A stretch of DNA of 64,000 nt, from the NCBI RefSeq assembly GCF_008831285.2, contig NC_045147.1, forward strand, positions 892,001-956,000. Reading direction: 5' to 3'. The DNA is from Nymphaea colorata (taxonomy: Eukaryota > Streptophyta > Magnoliopsida > Nymphaeales > Nymphaeaceae). Below, in pieces: positions 41,699 to 54,210 of this stretch (its first letter is position 1; each line of letters begins with the position of its first letter). The position numbers and the translations under genes are program-made. A model generated the notes under the pieces. The model ran no database searches, had not been told where the DNA came from, and saw only the letters and a list, made by a program, of their open reading frames with translations.

Positions 41699-42520
41699 TG
41701 AAAGAGGAATTTTCTTATTCTTTTGAATCTGTTCTGCCTTCTGAGCACTCCTGTTTATGACTGAGCCAGTTTAGATGCCCTCTTCAGACAATTTTTATTT
41801 TTAGGTTTAAGGTTGTGGTTTAGTGGGATTATGCATCCTAATTTTGTTAGACAATTGTACCGGAGAATGAACGGTCTTTTTTGGTTGCTGTTACATGACT
41901 TGTGGTCTTGTCATCTGGAGTCGGCACTGGATGTCCCTGTATTAGGTACTCAGTTTTCTAGGAAACAATGTCCCGGTTTTTTCGACTTCTACCGGGTGAG
42001 GACCCTGCCTAGGTCTTTTTGGATTTTTAATTTTCTGATTGAAAGGCAAAACAATGCTTTAAGAAATAGAGAAATGGAAAAGTAAGCTAATTTCTTTTCT
42101 GAGAACATGATTAAAACTTTGACTTCTGAACGCTACAAGTTGAGGACCTCCTTTTTTTTTTTTTTCTCCATCTCATCCACCGTTAGTCTGGCGATCTCAG
42201 TGGGTTGATGATATCGATTCTTGGTATGTTTTGCGGTCGCCCTGGTAACTCCACAATATTTGGAATAGTAATCTTACTTTTGTCACAAATGGTGGCACTA
42301 ATGATGCAACGGAAGTGAGAGCTCTGAGATTTGCGTTGTTTCACTTGGGTTACATTTTGAGGTTCTTTGCACTGTTAGGGCTTTCTTTTGAAGTGGCCTA
42401 TTCATATGTAACGCTTTTTATGTGCTTATGAGTTCTGGATTTGCATTTTCATCTTCAAACTACGGATTGATGGTGGACCTTGTGTTGTGTGTTGGTTTGG
42501 TTTTGTGAAACATATTAAGA
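41699..42520. other. RPL5 3' flank
   Basis: This is the 3' untranslated and downstream region. Arm homology begins at 41709, 11 bp after the stop codon. The expected upstream exons of the NPH3-type gene are not present in it. Confidence 0.6.
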
Positions 42521-42753
42521 TCCAACTATCTGAGAACCGGTTCATGGCAATTGCTGAAGCTTTAGCGGCGCATACACGTACTCAAGATGATGGACTTTAT
42601 CGAGCCATTGATATCTACCTTAAAGAAGTTAAGGAAAAACACTTTTTTCCTTCATCTTGTTTCTTAAATATTTTCAAACGTCAATATTTTGATCTATGTT
42701 TAGGTGGTCTGTGATGTATGCTATAGACTATAGTCAATTTGCATATATATATA

Positions 42754-42806
<53 letters not shown>

Positions 42807-43451
42807 TATATGTTTAGAAATTTGTATACGTAAAAATTATCTTTGCGTTCTGTAAAGTGGGTTGTGTCCAGACAACAAGGTCAGATGTTCTTTCCAACTT
42901 GTGAACAAGCTTATGTTTCTTTTGTAGGCATGTGCTTCCGGTGATTTCATTTACTTCACAAGTTCTGTCTGATTTAGTACTTACACAGCAGCAATCCAAT
43001 TTTTTTCCTGCTGCAGGCCCATCCAGGGTTGCCTGACTTGGAGCGGAAGAAGCTATGTAAATTGATTGATTTCCAGAAATTATCAGCTGAGGCAGGTGCA
43101 CGAATGAGCCGCCTTCCTGCGCAGTCGGTTGTTCAAGTTCTTTATTTTGAACAGTTAAGACTCCCGAATGCCTTATTTTCTGCTCATGCAGATGAAGACC
43201 AGCAAAGTTTCCATCAGTCTCAACGCATTAGTAGTGGTGCTCTCAGTGCTGCCATATCCCCTCGTGATAACTATGCATCATTAAGACGAGAGAACCGGGA
43301 GCTAAAGCTAGAGCTAGCACGTTTAAGGATGAGATTAAATGACTTAGAAAAAGACCATGCTTGTATGAAGCAAGATATTGAGAGAACAAGCTCTAATAAG
43401 TTTTTAAGTTCATTATCCTCAAAGTTTAGCAAAACTAAGCCCATTTGGTAA
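42521..43451 (+). pseudogene. NPH3-domain (phototropism signalling family) 3' fragment, right copy
   Basis: The first retained exon (about 42521-42627) encodes QLSENRFMAIAEALAAHTR and DGLYRAIDIYLKE. The second (43017-43451) follows CTGCAG and encodes AHPGLPDLERKKLCKLIDFQKLS, VVQVLYFEQLRL, then SPRDNYASLRRENRELKLELARL, a coiled coil, and ends in PIW. These are the C-terminal half of the NPH3 domain and the coiled-coil tail of RPT2/NPH3-type proteins, which act as plasma-membrane adaptors of phototropin and auxin signalling. The frame is clean, but the BTB domain and the first part of NPH3 are absent: RPL5 ends only 0.8 kb upstream. It is therefore a 3' gene fragment. The TTAAAG/GTTAAG donor choice is inferred. 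Confidence 0.82.
42744..42810. repeat. AT-dinucleotide microsatellite, right arm
   Basis: This is the counterpart of 9421-9503, shorter by about 13 bp. Confidence 0.85.
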
Positions 43452-44543
43452 TAGTAGCTCAACCAGATCAACTTCATCTTCAAGGCGATCATAGGCAACT
43501 GGGCTTGTGCTCTCTTGTAGGATAAGGAAAACCTTGTCTTAGTTCCATTCAACTTTGTTTTTCCTTCTTATAGCTGTGTATGAGCTCCACGTGCAGCAAC
43601 CTTTTTCGCCTTAGCAGAAACTTTGCAGCTTTAACTGGCTTCCCATATCATGTATGTCGCTGTTGTACATATACATTGAATATCTTTCACCAATACGTTG
43701 ATTCTAACTTCTGAATGCTGCTGCTATTTTGAAAAAGAAAAAGAAAAAAAGTCACCATTTTCTGCCCGTTTGAAGTTCAGGAAGTTTTACTTTATCCTGA
43801 TTAATTTACACATACATAGAAATTTGGGCTGAAACGAATTTTCTTAGTCAGTTCAAGCATTTCACAGCACCATTTTGTCAATCTGGAAAATTTACTTGCC
43901 TATGAATCTGGTAACTTTTTCTGTTAAAAGTTATACATCAATCTGTGCAGAACGATTATAGCAATCCAGCCCACTCGAATCATAACCCAACCCTAACAGC
44001 TCCAGTTCTTTAAAAAAGTAGGAACCGATCAACCACTTATAAATATATAAATAAGTATACACATTTTATTACGATTAACTATATTTATATATTAATATAA
44101 ATATCGTCTGGTACTGCTGAACAATGCTTCTTCTTATAGTATGTTTTACAACTTTGAAATCATTGGTATCACCATTCGCGATTGCATGTGTGATCTCCAA
44201 GCTCTGAACTTAGTCAGGCCTACCCCAAAAAAAGCAGGTTCTATATGATGAAGTCGGCGTAGCAGGTTGAGACATTGATTCAATATTACATGCTATGTGT
44301 GTGTCTACATATATATATATATACATATACATATATAACTTCCAGCTTTCTAATGAATATGTTCCTTGTGCATATACAATATTGAACTTACCTGATCCCA
44401 AATTCCAACCTGAGTTGACTGGGATCAGGTTTCAGGTCTTAACATAATGTTGTCCTTACTGATACCTATCAAAATCGGAGTGGAACCGATCCGGTTCATG
44501 TGCCTGCTCATATCACATAGGAGGAAGAGATAAGGACGACCAT
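43452..44543. other. Intergenic DNA, no gene seen
   Basis: This is the mirror of 7691-8782. It probably starts with the NPH3-fragment 3' untranslated region. Confidence 0.4.
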
Positions 44544-44550
44544 GGTGGAG

Positions 44551-44840
44551 TAGGGGTGAACAAGCTACTCAAGGTCGACTCGTAAACGAGTTCGAGCTCC
44601 ATCATGTGTTTAACGAGTCGAGCTCGAGTTCACGAGTCGACTCGTTCAACTGATCGAGCCTTAATCGAGCTCAACAAGTAAGGGTAAGTATCAAACGAGT
44701 TTGTCGAGCTCGAACTCAACACGCGACTATCGAGTTGAGTTTGAGCCAGTGTAGTCAAGCTATTTTCGAGCTCAAGCTGAGTCGAGCTCGAGGTCTTACT
44801 TAGTCGAGCCGAGTTCGAGCTTGGCTCGTGTTCAGCCCTA
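44551..44840. mobile_element. 290-bp hAT-type MITE, right copy
   Basis: This is the mirror of 7394-7683. It begins TAGGGGTGAA, ends TTCAGCCCTA, and is flanked by GGTGGAG at 44544-44550 and 44841-44847. Confidence 0.75.
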
Positions 44841-44958
44841 GGTGGAGGCTCTTTCCATGGCAAAAGAAACAAGTGAGTGGGGCAAATGTTTTTACGGGAT
44901 AAGAGTGATTCCCAAAGGAAAATGAGTGGCGGCCATAAGAGCGAGAGCGTGGAGGATT

Positions 44959-45043
44959 GGGGTGAGAGAGGCTCAAACTCTCGACCTCAGGATCACTCGA
45001 ATAGCTATGAGACCTACGCACTGGCCAACTGCGCCACCACCCC
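44959..45043 (-). tRNA. tRNA-Met(CAT)-like gene with intron, right copy
   Basis: It is identical in structure to 7191-7275: intron after CAT, and a T loop with T instead of C at position 56. It stands 119 bp from the MITE. Confidence 0.7.
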
Positions 45044-46709
45044 TTGTTGTTAAGCCGTGCTTATTTAACAAAATCCTAGTTTGTCCTCCCGTTCAACAAC
45101 CGTGACCACTTTGCATTAAGAAGGCAGCCTGTTCTCTAGTTAGAATCCGTCAACGAACATGGTTAATTCTGTCCATTTGATAGCTTAATCGGTTTGGTTC
45201 ATTCATAGGCTTCCTTGCGATTTTTCTTGCAGCTGGTTAATATATCAAGGAAAAAGTTTGCTCACCTTTAGTTCAGAATTTTTATTGTTTAGGTTTTTTC
45301 ATTTTGCTCTTTTCCATGTGGTTCAACCGAATTCAGTGCTTCATTGTGATTCTTCTTGACCAATTATTAATTTGATGCATCGTACCCTGTTAAAATACTT
45401 TTTCTAAACAATATGCGTTAAATATATACACAATAGTTGCCATCGTCGTCAATAAGGTTGAGTACAGGATGGATGATCTCTTCGACTATTTTGAACTACC
45501 TTCATGATCATGAACGGTGAACATGAGCTGCTGACTTTTCAATATATAAAGATTGAATCTCACAATGATGGCTGAACATATGGTATTTGTAGCTTCGGAA
45601 ACTAATGTTGTAAATGTTACTTTAGAAGGAATGCAAATTTCTGCTAGGAGTAATATTTTCAGAGGAACTGTGTCAGCTATTCAAGAAAAAAGAAGCAATT
45701 GAATTGATAAGTTCAAAAGAAAAATATAAATGTTAAGACAATACAACCTGTGCAAAAACCACTGTAAAGCTCGAAATAGGATGCACCATAACTCCATGCA
45801 TAAAAAATGTAACCTAGTTGTTTGATGTTAAATCCAGATGCAGCATTTGGCAGGATGACCATAAAGCAAGCCAAAGTGAGCAAATCTACATGGGTATGAA
45901 CAACCAAGCCCCCTAAAACCTAAGCACAGAACCTTTGAGAGGCTACGAGGAACAAATCTTTGAAATGTGGTTTTATCAAGAGCAGCCTCTGATAAATGTC
46001 ACAGGAAGTGCACAGAATCCATAGCTCCAAGTGATCTCCATATGCACGAGAAGACTTACCAAGTTCATGCAACAACTTTTTGCTGTCAGAGTAGCGTGAA
46101 CAAATAGTTAACATGTGGATGAGACTAATGATTGATGTGCTACATTTAATTGAAGAATGATCATCCTTCATCTCTTGATTCCCTTTTTTTATTTATCCTT
46201 TTCCCATATTTTTTGGGACATCAAATGAAGGACAGCCCTAATTCAGATAGCAAGGACTAGGAGATATTCATGTGGTTTTGCACTGGGCACCACCAGGCAA
46301 TTAGAAACGAAACTCTACAATGCTCCCATACCAATATCACCAAAACACCACCACTATAATGATTGTCTTTGGTCTGCGCATATGCTCCAAAAAGGAATGC
46401 CACGGCACCCTGGATGTTTCATACAGGGAATTTGGAAGCCAAGACCGCTGGAGTCTTCTACCTCCTGCACGGACATTTGTAGCTAGTTTTATCAGGAAAT
46501 TCAACAAATTTGACTAATAAGCACAAGAACTTAAGGATGCAGGAATTATCAGTGTAAGTACACAGAAATGTCGCAGCATCTTAGTCTACAGGCAAACTCC
46601 ATAAAGTAAAAACCTTCATAAACTAAAAATTGAACACACATCTAGATAAAGTTCCATATGATTTAATGGAGAACCCCAGACTAAAGCCCACTTTATGTAT
46701 GCTGGAAGA
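45044..46709. other. Intergenic DNA, no gene seen
   Basis: This is the mirror of 5526-7190. No gene was recognised. Confidence 0.4.
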
Positions 46710-49700
46710 CTAAGACCATTTTGTGCAAAGCCATGCCACCCAGATCGAAAAACAGTGTCTTGCCAGGTGCTCTGGTAGATCAGCCTATATCACATCCACG
46801 AGAAAGCAGTAGCTGTAAGAAACTAAGAGGAAAAAAAAAAAACAAAACGAAAAGAAAAAAAGAAAAGATAAAGGTGGATACTGCAAAAATACACAGCTAA
46901 ATGAAGACAGAGAAGAATGCACAGATTAAATTTGCTCAGTCTATAATAAGCCATGGAATTCATCCTCAACAAACATGAGGGAGCAGTAAAACTTGATGTA
47001 AAATTCTTTTGAATTAAATGCTTATACATGAGAAAGGGTTTCATAAACGGATGAAATTTCCTCTCAACAAGGTGCTTGAAAGTTGAAACCAGTCATGAAG
47101 CAAACAATGAAAGCTTCATGAGTCTGCCAACCAGAATTTCCCCGAGCTTTTTTCTATTGGAAAACATGATTTACATCAGTATAATAATCTCACAAAAATA
47201 AAATTAGGGAAAGAGATATACATACACTGCTCCAGGGAGAGGAATAATTGTCAGTTGAGACCAACCAACATCCATCTGACCCTAATCCTTCCCATCTTGT
47301 TGAACTTGCTATTTCTGTCAATTCATCACTGGAACTATGGTCGTAGTCAGCACGGTACTTTTTTCTCTTTTTCCTATGTCTCTTTTTTTTATGTTTCGAG
47401 GAACTCTGGCTGAACTGCTATCACCTGTCCTACTTCCACCATTATGTGAAGAGCCATCACGACCAACTAGCGAATATGTGGCAGACTTGCAAAAGCCAAT
47501 CCCATTTGCAAGGAAGAATGATTCCCATGAATCTGAAGATTTACATTGCAAAGCCAAATGCCTATGCACCACCCAAGATTCAAGCCCAAGTAATTTCATT
47601 GCTGCCAATCTGTTTATTTTTGTACATTCCTACATCAGTGACCAGTGTTGGGCTTCATCCCGAATCCTATTTATTTTTGAAAGGATTTCACTGGTCTTAT
47701 CTTTTTCCTCAATGTGTTCATCAATATGTACAAGACCTAGCAACTGGCGACCGTGATTAATAACTGCATTTGATAGAACCAATTCATCAATGGCTAGCTT
47801 GTGTGAACTTGTTAAAAGTAAAATTTCAAGCCAAAAGGATGGTGAGAATGGCCCCTTCAGTTTGCCAAGAAACTTTAGAGTGCAAATTTGAACAAACTTT
47901 GTGTATGTGAATCATAAACTCAGACAGCTCACTTTCATTAAGTAAAATCAAGAGAAGGTTGCAGAGATTTGAGAACTGCTCGTCATTTAGAAATTCATCA
48001 ATGGAAGCCCATACATCTGCTGCATTCTCTTCATACATTAAATGGGTAAACTGATCAGTGAAGAACTCCATATCAATACGAAATATTTCCCATCCTTTAA
48101 TGTCTCTGCAAGTTCATTTGATACCCAAAAATCAGGGACGTTCTCCAGAAAATTCTCCACTGTCCTCAACACATCCAAATCAAGGAAATAGTGTGGCTTC
48201 GTAGCAACCATCGCTAGTGATTGACCATGTTTCTCGTTCCATTGAGCTCCTCCCAGCAAACGTCTCTGTTTATGAAAGCACATTGGGATATTGCCCAAGC
48301 TCCCTTCTGGTGCTCATACTTGCCAGAAGTAGCAAAGTTTCCAAACCACTGCAGAATGCGCCCTGGATTACTTGTACAAAAGCCATGAAGAAAGTACGTT
48401 TGAAAATTAAAAATCTATTCCCGCAGCATATAATAGACCATTTACCAACTATAACAAATCATTGGCAGCTGCAACGATCAAGAGCCAGACTAGTACCGAC
48501 AAATTTTCAGCACAAGAACACAGTCGTTAATACATGCATACACACATGCAAATATAAACACACTTTTGTACAATACTTGTATCATAGTCTATATGTCTTT
48601 GTTGCACACATACACATCTATACGTTGCAGATTTATATATTTGTTTTTCTGTTCCAGTAATTTTATTTTCTTATGTATATTTATTGTTATACATTTCTCT
48701 TTTCCTCAGTTTTTTTAATTAAGATTAGACCTTGACCTTTTCTTAGCTGGTCAATAACTAGTTCAAGTTCTCCTTGTATAAATTTGGAGATGACTCCCCC
48801 TTCTCAAGTAATGTTTTTTCCGAGCTTTTTTATTTGTTTTGGACATTGACACAGTTTGCAACTTGTCCATGCCAATTCAATGGTGATCATATTGGGAACC
48901 GTGGTGCATGTGCATGCATGTGTACACATATATGATGAACCTGCCTCCAAAGTAAACGTATACGGGTATTATATGGCGAGAAAAAAAACGGGTATAAAAC
49001 GGCAAAGTTATATATCTCAGGAATAAAACGGGAAAAAGATGACAAATTTTTAAAAAATAAATAAAAATCCTGATACTTTGATAAAAATCGTAAATGAAAA
49101 ATAAAAAAAAACATTGAAAAATGACTAGATAAGCAACAAATTAAAATTAGATACTGAAAACTAACAAATACACAACTTGATGATAAACTATGGTAGATTC
49201 CTTCATCTGGAAGAGACAAATTCAGCACATAGAGGCATCTCAGAATGGAGAAGCCAACACCTTCCATAGGTAGCAAATTAACTTGATGCAAACAGTTTCA
49301 TATGGCAAATTGGTGCATGTCAGTACATATAAAATGCATGTTAGTTTCAGCCTTTAGCTCAACAAGTATACGGAGTACTGCTACTAACAAACAGTGGCAG
49401 TAGGTAGGCTGTGATAATTTTAGTGAAATGACCGCTTCTTCATCTCTCCAAAATTTACTATGACTTAGAAAAGTAATGGCCATACATGTGCCCTTAACGC
49501 CTCCCCTTATGCCATAAACAATTGCAAGCAGTTCCCTCGAGCTAAGACTTGAACCCGCTCGTGCAAAATATATTTACTAGGAAGGGGGGTCTTCACTAAT
49601 CAATGATCAAATGCAACAAGAAAAGGGGGAAACTTGAAGCAAAAGCTTGCACAAAATTCAGTTTTAGTACTTCTGCGCTTTTTCAAAGGACCAAAGCGAC

Positions 49701-50119
49701 ATCCCAAATCAAGATTCGTCTGAGAGGAGGAAAAAGCACCCGAAACAAAAACATTGTGTTAATGCATGTAGGAATAACCAAAAGCATAAATCTTAAAAGC
49801 AACCATTTAAAAATTACCACTAAAAAACTTCTCCAGCATGTAACATTTCTTCGCAAGCAATTGGCTTCTTCTCGAAGACCAACTGCAAAACTTGGGCTGC
49901 AATTCGACGCCTCTGTGAGCTTGATTCCAATAGTTTCCTGAATAGCACCCACTGCTCTCTTGGCCCAATCGAATTTATGCTTGCAATGGTGTTGCACAGC
50001 CACAAACGAGACTCCGCCCGCCCGTTGGCGACAATTACTTGCCGTAGAAGGGAACCCAGCTCTTCAAGAAGTGAACCCCATCCCGCTTGCGGCGCCGGCG
50101 TTGATGTCAATGTCGCCAT
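46710..50119 (-). pseudogene. Decayed plant gene of unknown function, right copy
   Basis: This is the mirror of 2118-5525, with ATG at 50119 and stop at 46710-46712. It shares the TAG nonsense codon and the breaks in the KDGKYF, SWQTEG and NIKKR regions with the left copy. It differs near 48250, where it keeps GGG (CWEEL readable) and has CAATGG instead of CAGTGG, yet still needs a frame change before the EKHGQSLA block. The lesions therefore mostly predate the split of the two arms. Confidence 0.6.
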
Positions 50120-52236
50120 TATCATCATCACAAGTCCTTTGAGACAGAAACAAGTGGACCATTTTCCCTTTGCGCACAAAAATGAGCTGCTCACTCGATG
50201 ATGCAGCCGATAACTGGAAGAAAGAAATCCCCAGCAGTGGAAATCGATTTGGCCGTTCAATACCAAATAAATATGAGGTTGTTTGGAGATAGTGGGATTT
50301 GTTTCTCCTTCTCACTGTGCTTGGCTTTTGATCGATGGAATAGGGAACGAAAAATATGCAATCAAACTGAATCACAGCAAACCGCTCCAAAACCAGACGA
50401 GGAGAAGAACGCATGAGTTTTACCCCGTTACCATCCCCACGTCGGAGTTAATATGGCAATCTCATGACTTTTTCCCTTTTGTGGAAGCTCCATATGTACA
50501 ATATAAACGTGGGTCGCTTTTCTCACATTCCTTCAGACTTTCAAGCGTGTTTTTGCATACTACTTCATGAACATGTTATGCTTGGGACAATGCATTTTTC
50601 ATCTTCTAATTTTAATTTTATTTATAAAAACATCTTTTATATTTTTACTCTCATTGATCCATTTCACGAACAATTCGGATTTCAATTTGATTCAGCCCAT
50701 TTTTTGAGTCTTTTCCCTGACAGATTCAATTCAAAAACCAATATAACAACCATCAGATAATAGCCAGAACTCTCTATTGAACAACTAAACCTCATACATA
50801 CCCCTTCTACAAAGTTAGGATCATTGAGGAGAGTGTACATATATTATTTGTGCTATGCACACCCTGCAGTATAATGTGTGGTTTTCAACGAGAGATTTTA
50901 TGTTGGCGGACTAATGGTAGGGGTTGGCAGACGACCCATATCTGTTTCAAATTTCATGTTAACTTTTTATGTTGTAAAAGTAAGATGTTAGTATGCAAGT
51001 TAAAGTATAGGAGAAGTGCTACCCTGAAGTACCATAAGCAAGTTTGCTACCTAGGAGAGAATAGGAGGAACGGTATGACCTTCAACACTTGGGTGTTAAG
51101 GAAATTGGTAAGAGCCACAAATCCGTTGGAGAAGATAACGACAATAAAAAAACGGATGAAGAGCTGCTAATTGAATATTATGATCGGATGAAAAAGGCAG
51201 TAAGATCTGAAGATAAAGAAAGGCGACAATCTTGGGATCAATCAAAGATTTCATCTAATATAGGAAAGAAAGATGTTGCCTATGATAAAACGTGAATCTT
51301 TTCCCTATAAATCGAACCCAATATAGAGCGTGAGGCATACTTTTAGAAGCAGTGCAAGAACATTCAAGACAGTCAACATTAGAACAACGCTAAGCAATTT
51401 TATGTATTTTGGTCAACGATCTTGTCAAACATCTTGAACATGATGTTCCTAAGACTTGGGATTGATCAAAAACATTGATTATTTGATTGCCTTTCATTAT
51501 AATGACCTCCCCAATCCACCTGCCCATGTAACGTCAGATCCGAGGAAAAGAAAGAAGCAAAAACTAAAAAGTAGATGGTATCTAAAATGAACTCGATTCT
51601 TAGTTTAGGCATTTGTCATATCTATGTACCATCCTTTATGTTCTTAATTATAAAGATATCTACGTGCATCTTGATTTCAGATCAGTGCCTCTAGATCTCT
51701 TCAACAATAACAATCTAAAATTTTGGGTAAGATGTGGTTGTCAAATAAATCAAACAATCTTAGATTGGTGAAAGCTCGTAGATTTGCCCGTCAATGCTGT
51801 TTAGTACTTATTATCAATCATAGTTACCAACTTGGCTGCTAACAATATGAAAGTTCAAGCTTTAATATTTTGTCCTTATTCCTTGGTAATGTACCATGCT
51901 TCTATTCAACCATTGAGTCAAAGTAAAAAATTTTCAATATGTTGGCTTAAGAATGTTGCCTAAAGCAAAGGGTGAAGGAACTAACCTAAGGTTATTTTTT
52001 CGACCACTGCTAAATACATTATTAACGTTAAACATAATTGCAGGAATGTCACCCACAATAACTCAAAACGACCATTTGATAACATGAATAATACATTGTT
52101 TAGGTATTGAAATATTTGTGAATTAAATCTAAGAAAGTAAATCATGGATAATTTCACTAAATATATATGATTTTAGGTGGACATGAGGAAATCTGATCCC
52201 CCAAGTGAAGGTCTAAGTCTGCCTCCTTTCTTCATC
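50120..52236. other. Outer end of right arm, no recognisable gene
   Basis: This is the mirror of 1-2117. The open frame 51089-51295 (plus) encodes a lysine- and glutamate-rich peptide of unknown nature. Confidence 0.45.
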
Positions 52237-52518
52237 CTCTCAGTGTTTAGGGCTGGTTCAAAATGGCACCAAATTGTTTCTACTTACATATATTAATATA
52301 TTCTTTTTACAACACAAAAAGTTGTACCTCATTTTGCAGTACATGAATTTGACATTATGGGAGATTTAAATAGAAACCCACTGCTTACCAATTATCGGAG
52401 ATTTAAATAGAAACCCACTGCTTACCAAGTGTTCCGTTCACTACGCCTACCCTCTTCACAATACCTAGACACAAGATAAAATGTTTCTAGATTTCCAATA
52501 CTCAAAATCTATTATTCA

Positions 52519-53219
52519 TAAGCCTGGGCATCGAAGAGGCGGGTCGGGCCAGCCCGGCCCGATACCAATCTCGCCCTCCGTCCCCTGCTCCACCTCCTCG
52601 TCCGTCACCCTCTCCCCCCTCTGTATCCCGCTCCTCCTCCGTCTTCCTCCTCCGTCTCCCTCTCCCCCTCCGTATCCCTCCTCCTGCTCCCCCTCCCCCT
52701 CCCCCTCCCCCTCCTCCTCTGTCTTCTTCCTCCGTCTCCCTCTCCCCCTCTGTATCCCTCCTCTTGCTCCCCCTCCTCCTCTGTCTTCCTCCTCATTGCC
52801 CCGCTCCACCACCGAAACCTTGTGCGCCAGGTCGAGACCGCTGGGGAGGGGGAAAAGGAGTCGGCGAGGGGGAAAAGGCGCCGTGGTGGGAGGAGGAGGA
52901 GGAGCGCGGCCGTCGGGAAGGGGGAAAGGGGGTCGGCCGTCGGCAAGGGAGAAAGGGGGTCGGCCGTCAGCGTGGGGGAAAGGTGGTTGGTCATCTTGCT
53001 CCTCCATCGGGGTGGGCCGGGCCGGGCCTGGCAGAGCGGCCCAACGGGCCGGCCCTTACCGAGTCGGGCCTGGTCGGCCCTTACCGAGTCGGGCCTGGCC
53101 GGCCCGGCCCTTACCGAGTCGGGCCTGGCCGGCCCGGCCCTTACCGAGTCGGGCCTGGCCGGCCCGGCCCTTACCGAGCCGGGCCTGGCCGGCCCGGCCC
53201 GGCCCGATACCCACCCCTA
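52519..53219. mobile_element. 701-bp GC-rich hAT-type MITE with internal minisatellite
   Basis: The flanks repeat ATTATTCA at 52511-52518 and 53220-53227, a perfect 8-bp duplication. The termini are imperfect inverted repeats: TAAGCCTGGGCATCG against the reverse complement of the end, TAGGGGTGGGTATCG. The interior is a CCTCC-rich half (52570-52800), a GGGGGAAAAGG-type half (52840-52990) and a minisatellite. The long open frames here (for example 52481-53233) arise from the biased composition and are not genes. Confidence 0.85.
53053..53197. repeat. 30-bp GC-rich minisatellite, five units
   Basis: Units start CCCTTACCGAGTCGGGCCTG at 53053, 53078, 53108, 53138 and 53168. The first is 5 bp short; the last has GAGCC for GAGTC. 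There are no variable spacers between units. The array forms the right part of the 701-bp MITE. Confidence 0.95.
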
Positions 53220-54210
53220 ATTATTCAATATAGGATTGATTTTAGAGGTCAAAACTCAACCCAAAACATAAGATAAACATGTATATAATTCCTTAAGGGC
53301 AAGGTTGATTACTGGATAGCTTATTCGTGTGGTCAATAAAGTTTGCATTGTGGAAAAATCGATCAAACATATTACAAAATTAACCATGAATCGCTTATCC
53401 AATTTTTAACGCATATAATCCATTGATTCAAGGTCCGAACCGTGAGTACCTGATCCGATACGTGAAAATGGGAGGAACTGAACTTTAGGGTTTGCAACCC
53501 TTTATCAGGCGGCTAGGTTGGCTTCTGCGGGAGAGCGAAAGGACCAAGTGGAAGGAGGCTTCTCTTTGCCCATCTGCTGCACAACGTGGAAATGGGAGAT
53601 TGCTCTCTCTTCCATCTCCTTTTTTTTTTTTTTCTATTATGGCCTAGATCTCTTTATCCCTCCTCCTGCTACCCCTCCCCCTCCTCCTCCGTCTCCCTCC
53701 GTCCCCCGCTCCTCCTCCCCGCCCTAATCTCTGATAGCCCCACCCTACGCCGCTCCACCACCGAAACCTTGGGAGCCAGGTCGAGACCGCTGCAGAGGGG
53801 GAAAAGAAGTCGGCGAGAGGGAAAAGGCACCGTGGTGGGAGGAGGAGCGCGGCCGCCAGGAAGGGGGAAAGGGGGTCGGCCGTCGGCGAGGTGAAAGGCG
53901 GTCGGACGTCTTCTTCCTCCGTCGGTGCGGACTTGGCCGGGGCGGTGCCGGCCCGAGAACCGTGCTATCGGGCCGGGACCGGGCCTAGCTGAGGGGCCCA
54001 ACGGGCCGGCCCGACATGATACCCACCCCTAATTATTCAATATAGGATTGATTTTAGAGGTCAAAACTTGACCCAAAGCATAAGATAAACATGGATATAA
54101 TTCCTTAAGGGCAAGGTCGATTGCTAGATAACTTATTCGTGTAGACAATAAAGTTTGCATTGTGGAAAAATCGATCAAACATATTACAAAATTGACCATA
54201 CACCGGTACA
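53220..54210. repeat. Partial tandem duplication of MITE and flank, period about 812 bp
   Basis: The MITE right end plus about 180 bp of flank (53211-53396) recurs at about 54023-54207. The MITE interior near 52802-52945 recurs at about 53751-53900. The second copy lacks the minisatellite and the left terminus. Between the copies lies RPL5-like 5' sequence. Confidence 0.85.
53484..53640 (+). pseudogene. Diverged duplicate of RPL5 promoter, first exon and start of intron 1
   Basis: TTAGGGTTTGCAAC, CAGGCGGC, GCGGGAGAGCGAAAG and CTCTCTTCCAT(C/T)TCC occur in the same order and with similar spacing as in 36395-36520. The block corresponding to GGAAATGGTGAG reads GGAAATGGGAG, so the ATG survives but the donor GT does not. 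An extra stretch of about 45 bp separates the leader from the ATG. No other RPL5 exon follows; GC-rich repeat sequence does. Confidence 0.7.

Noticed and set aside
53053-53197. Regular 30-bp repeats suggesting a CRISPR-like array
   Set aside because: Units are contiguous without variable spacers, in a plant nuclear context and inside a MITE.
52481-53276. Several overlapping long open frames (up to 250 codons) on both strands
   Set aside because: They come from a GC-rich, low-complexity MITE with a 30-bp tandem repeat; long frames on all strands and proline/glycine/arginine-rich peptides are typical of composition, not coding.
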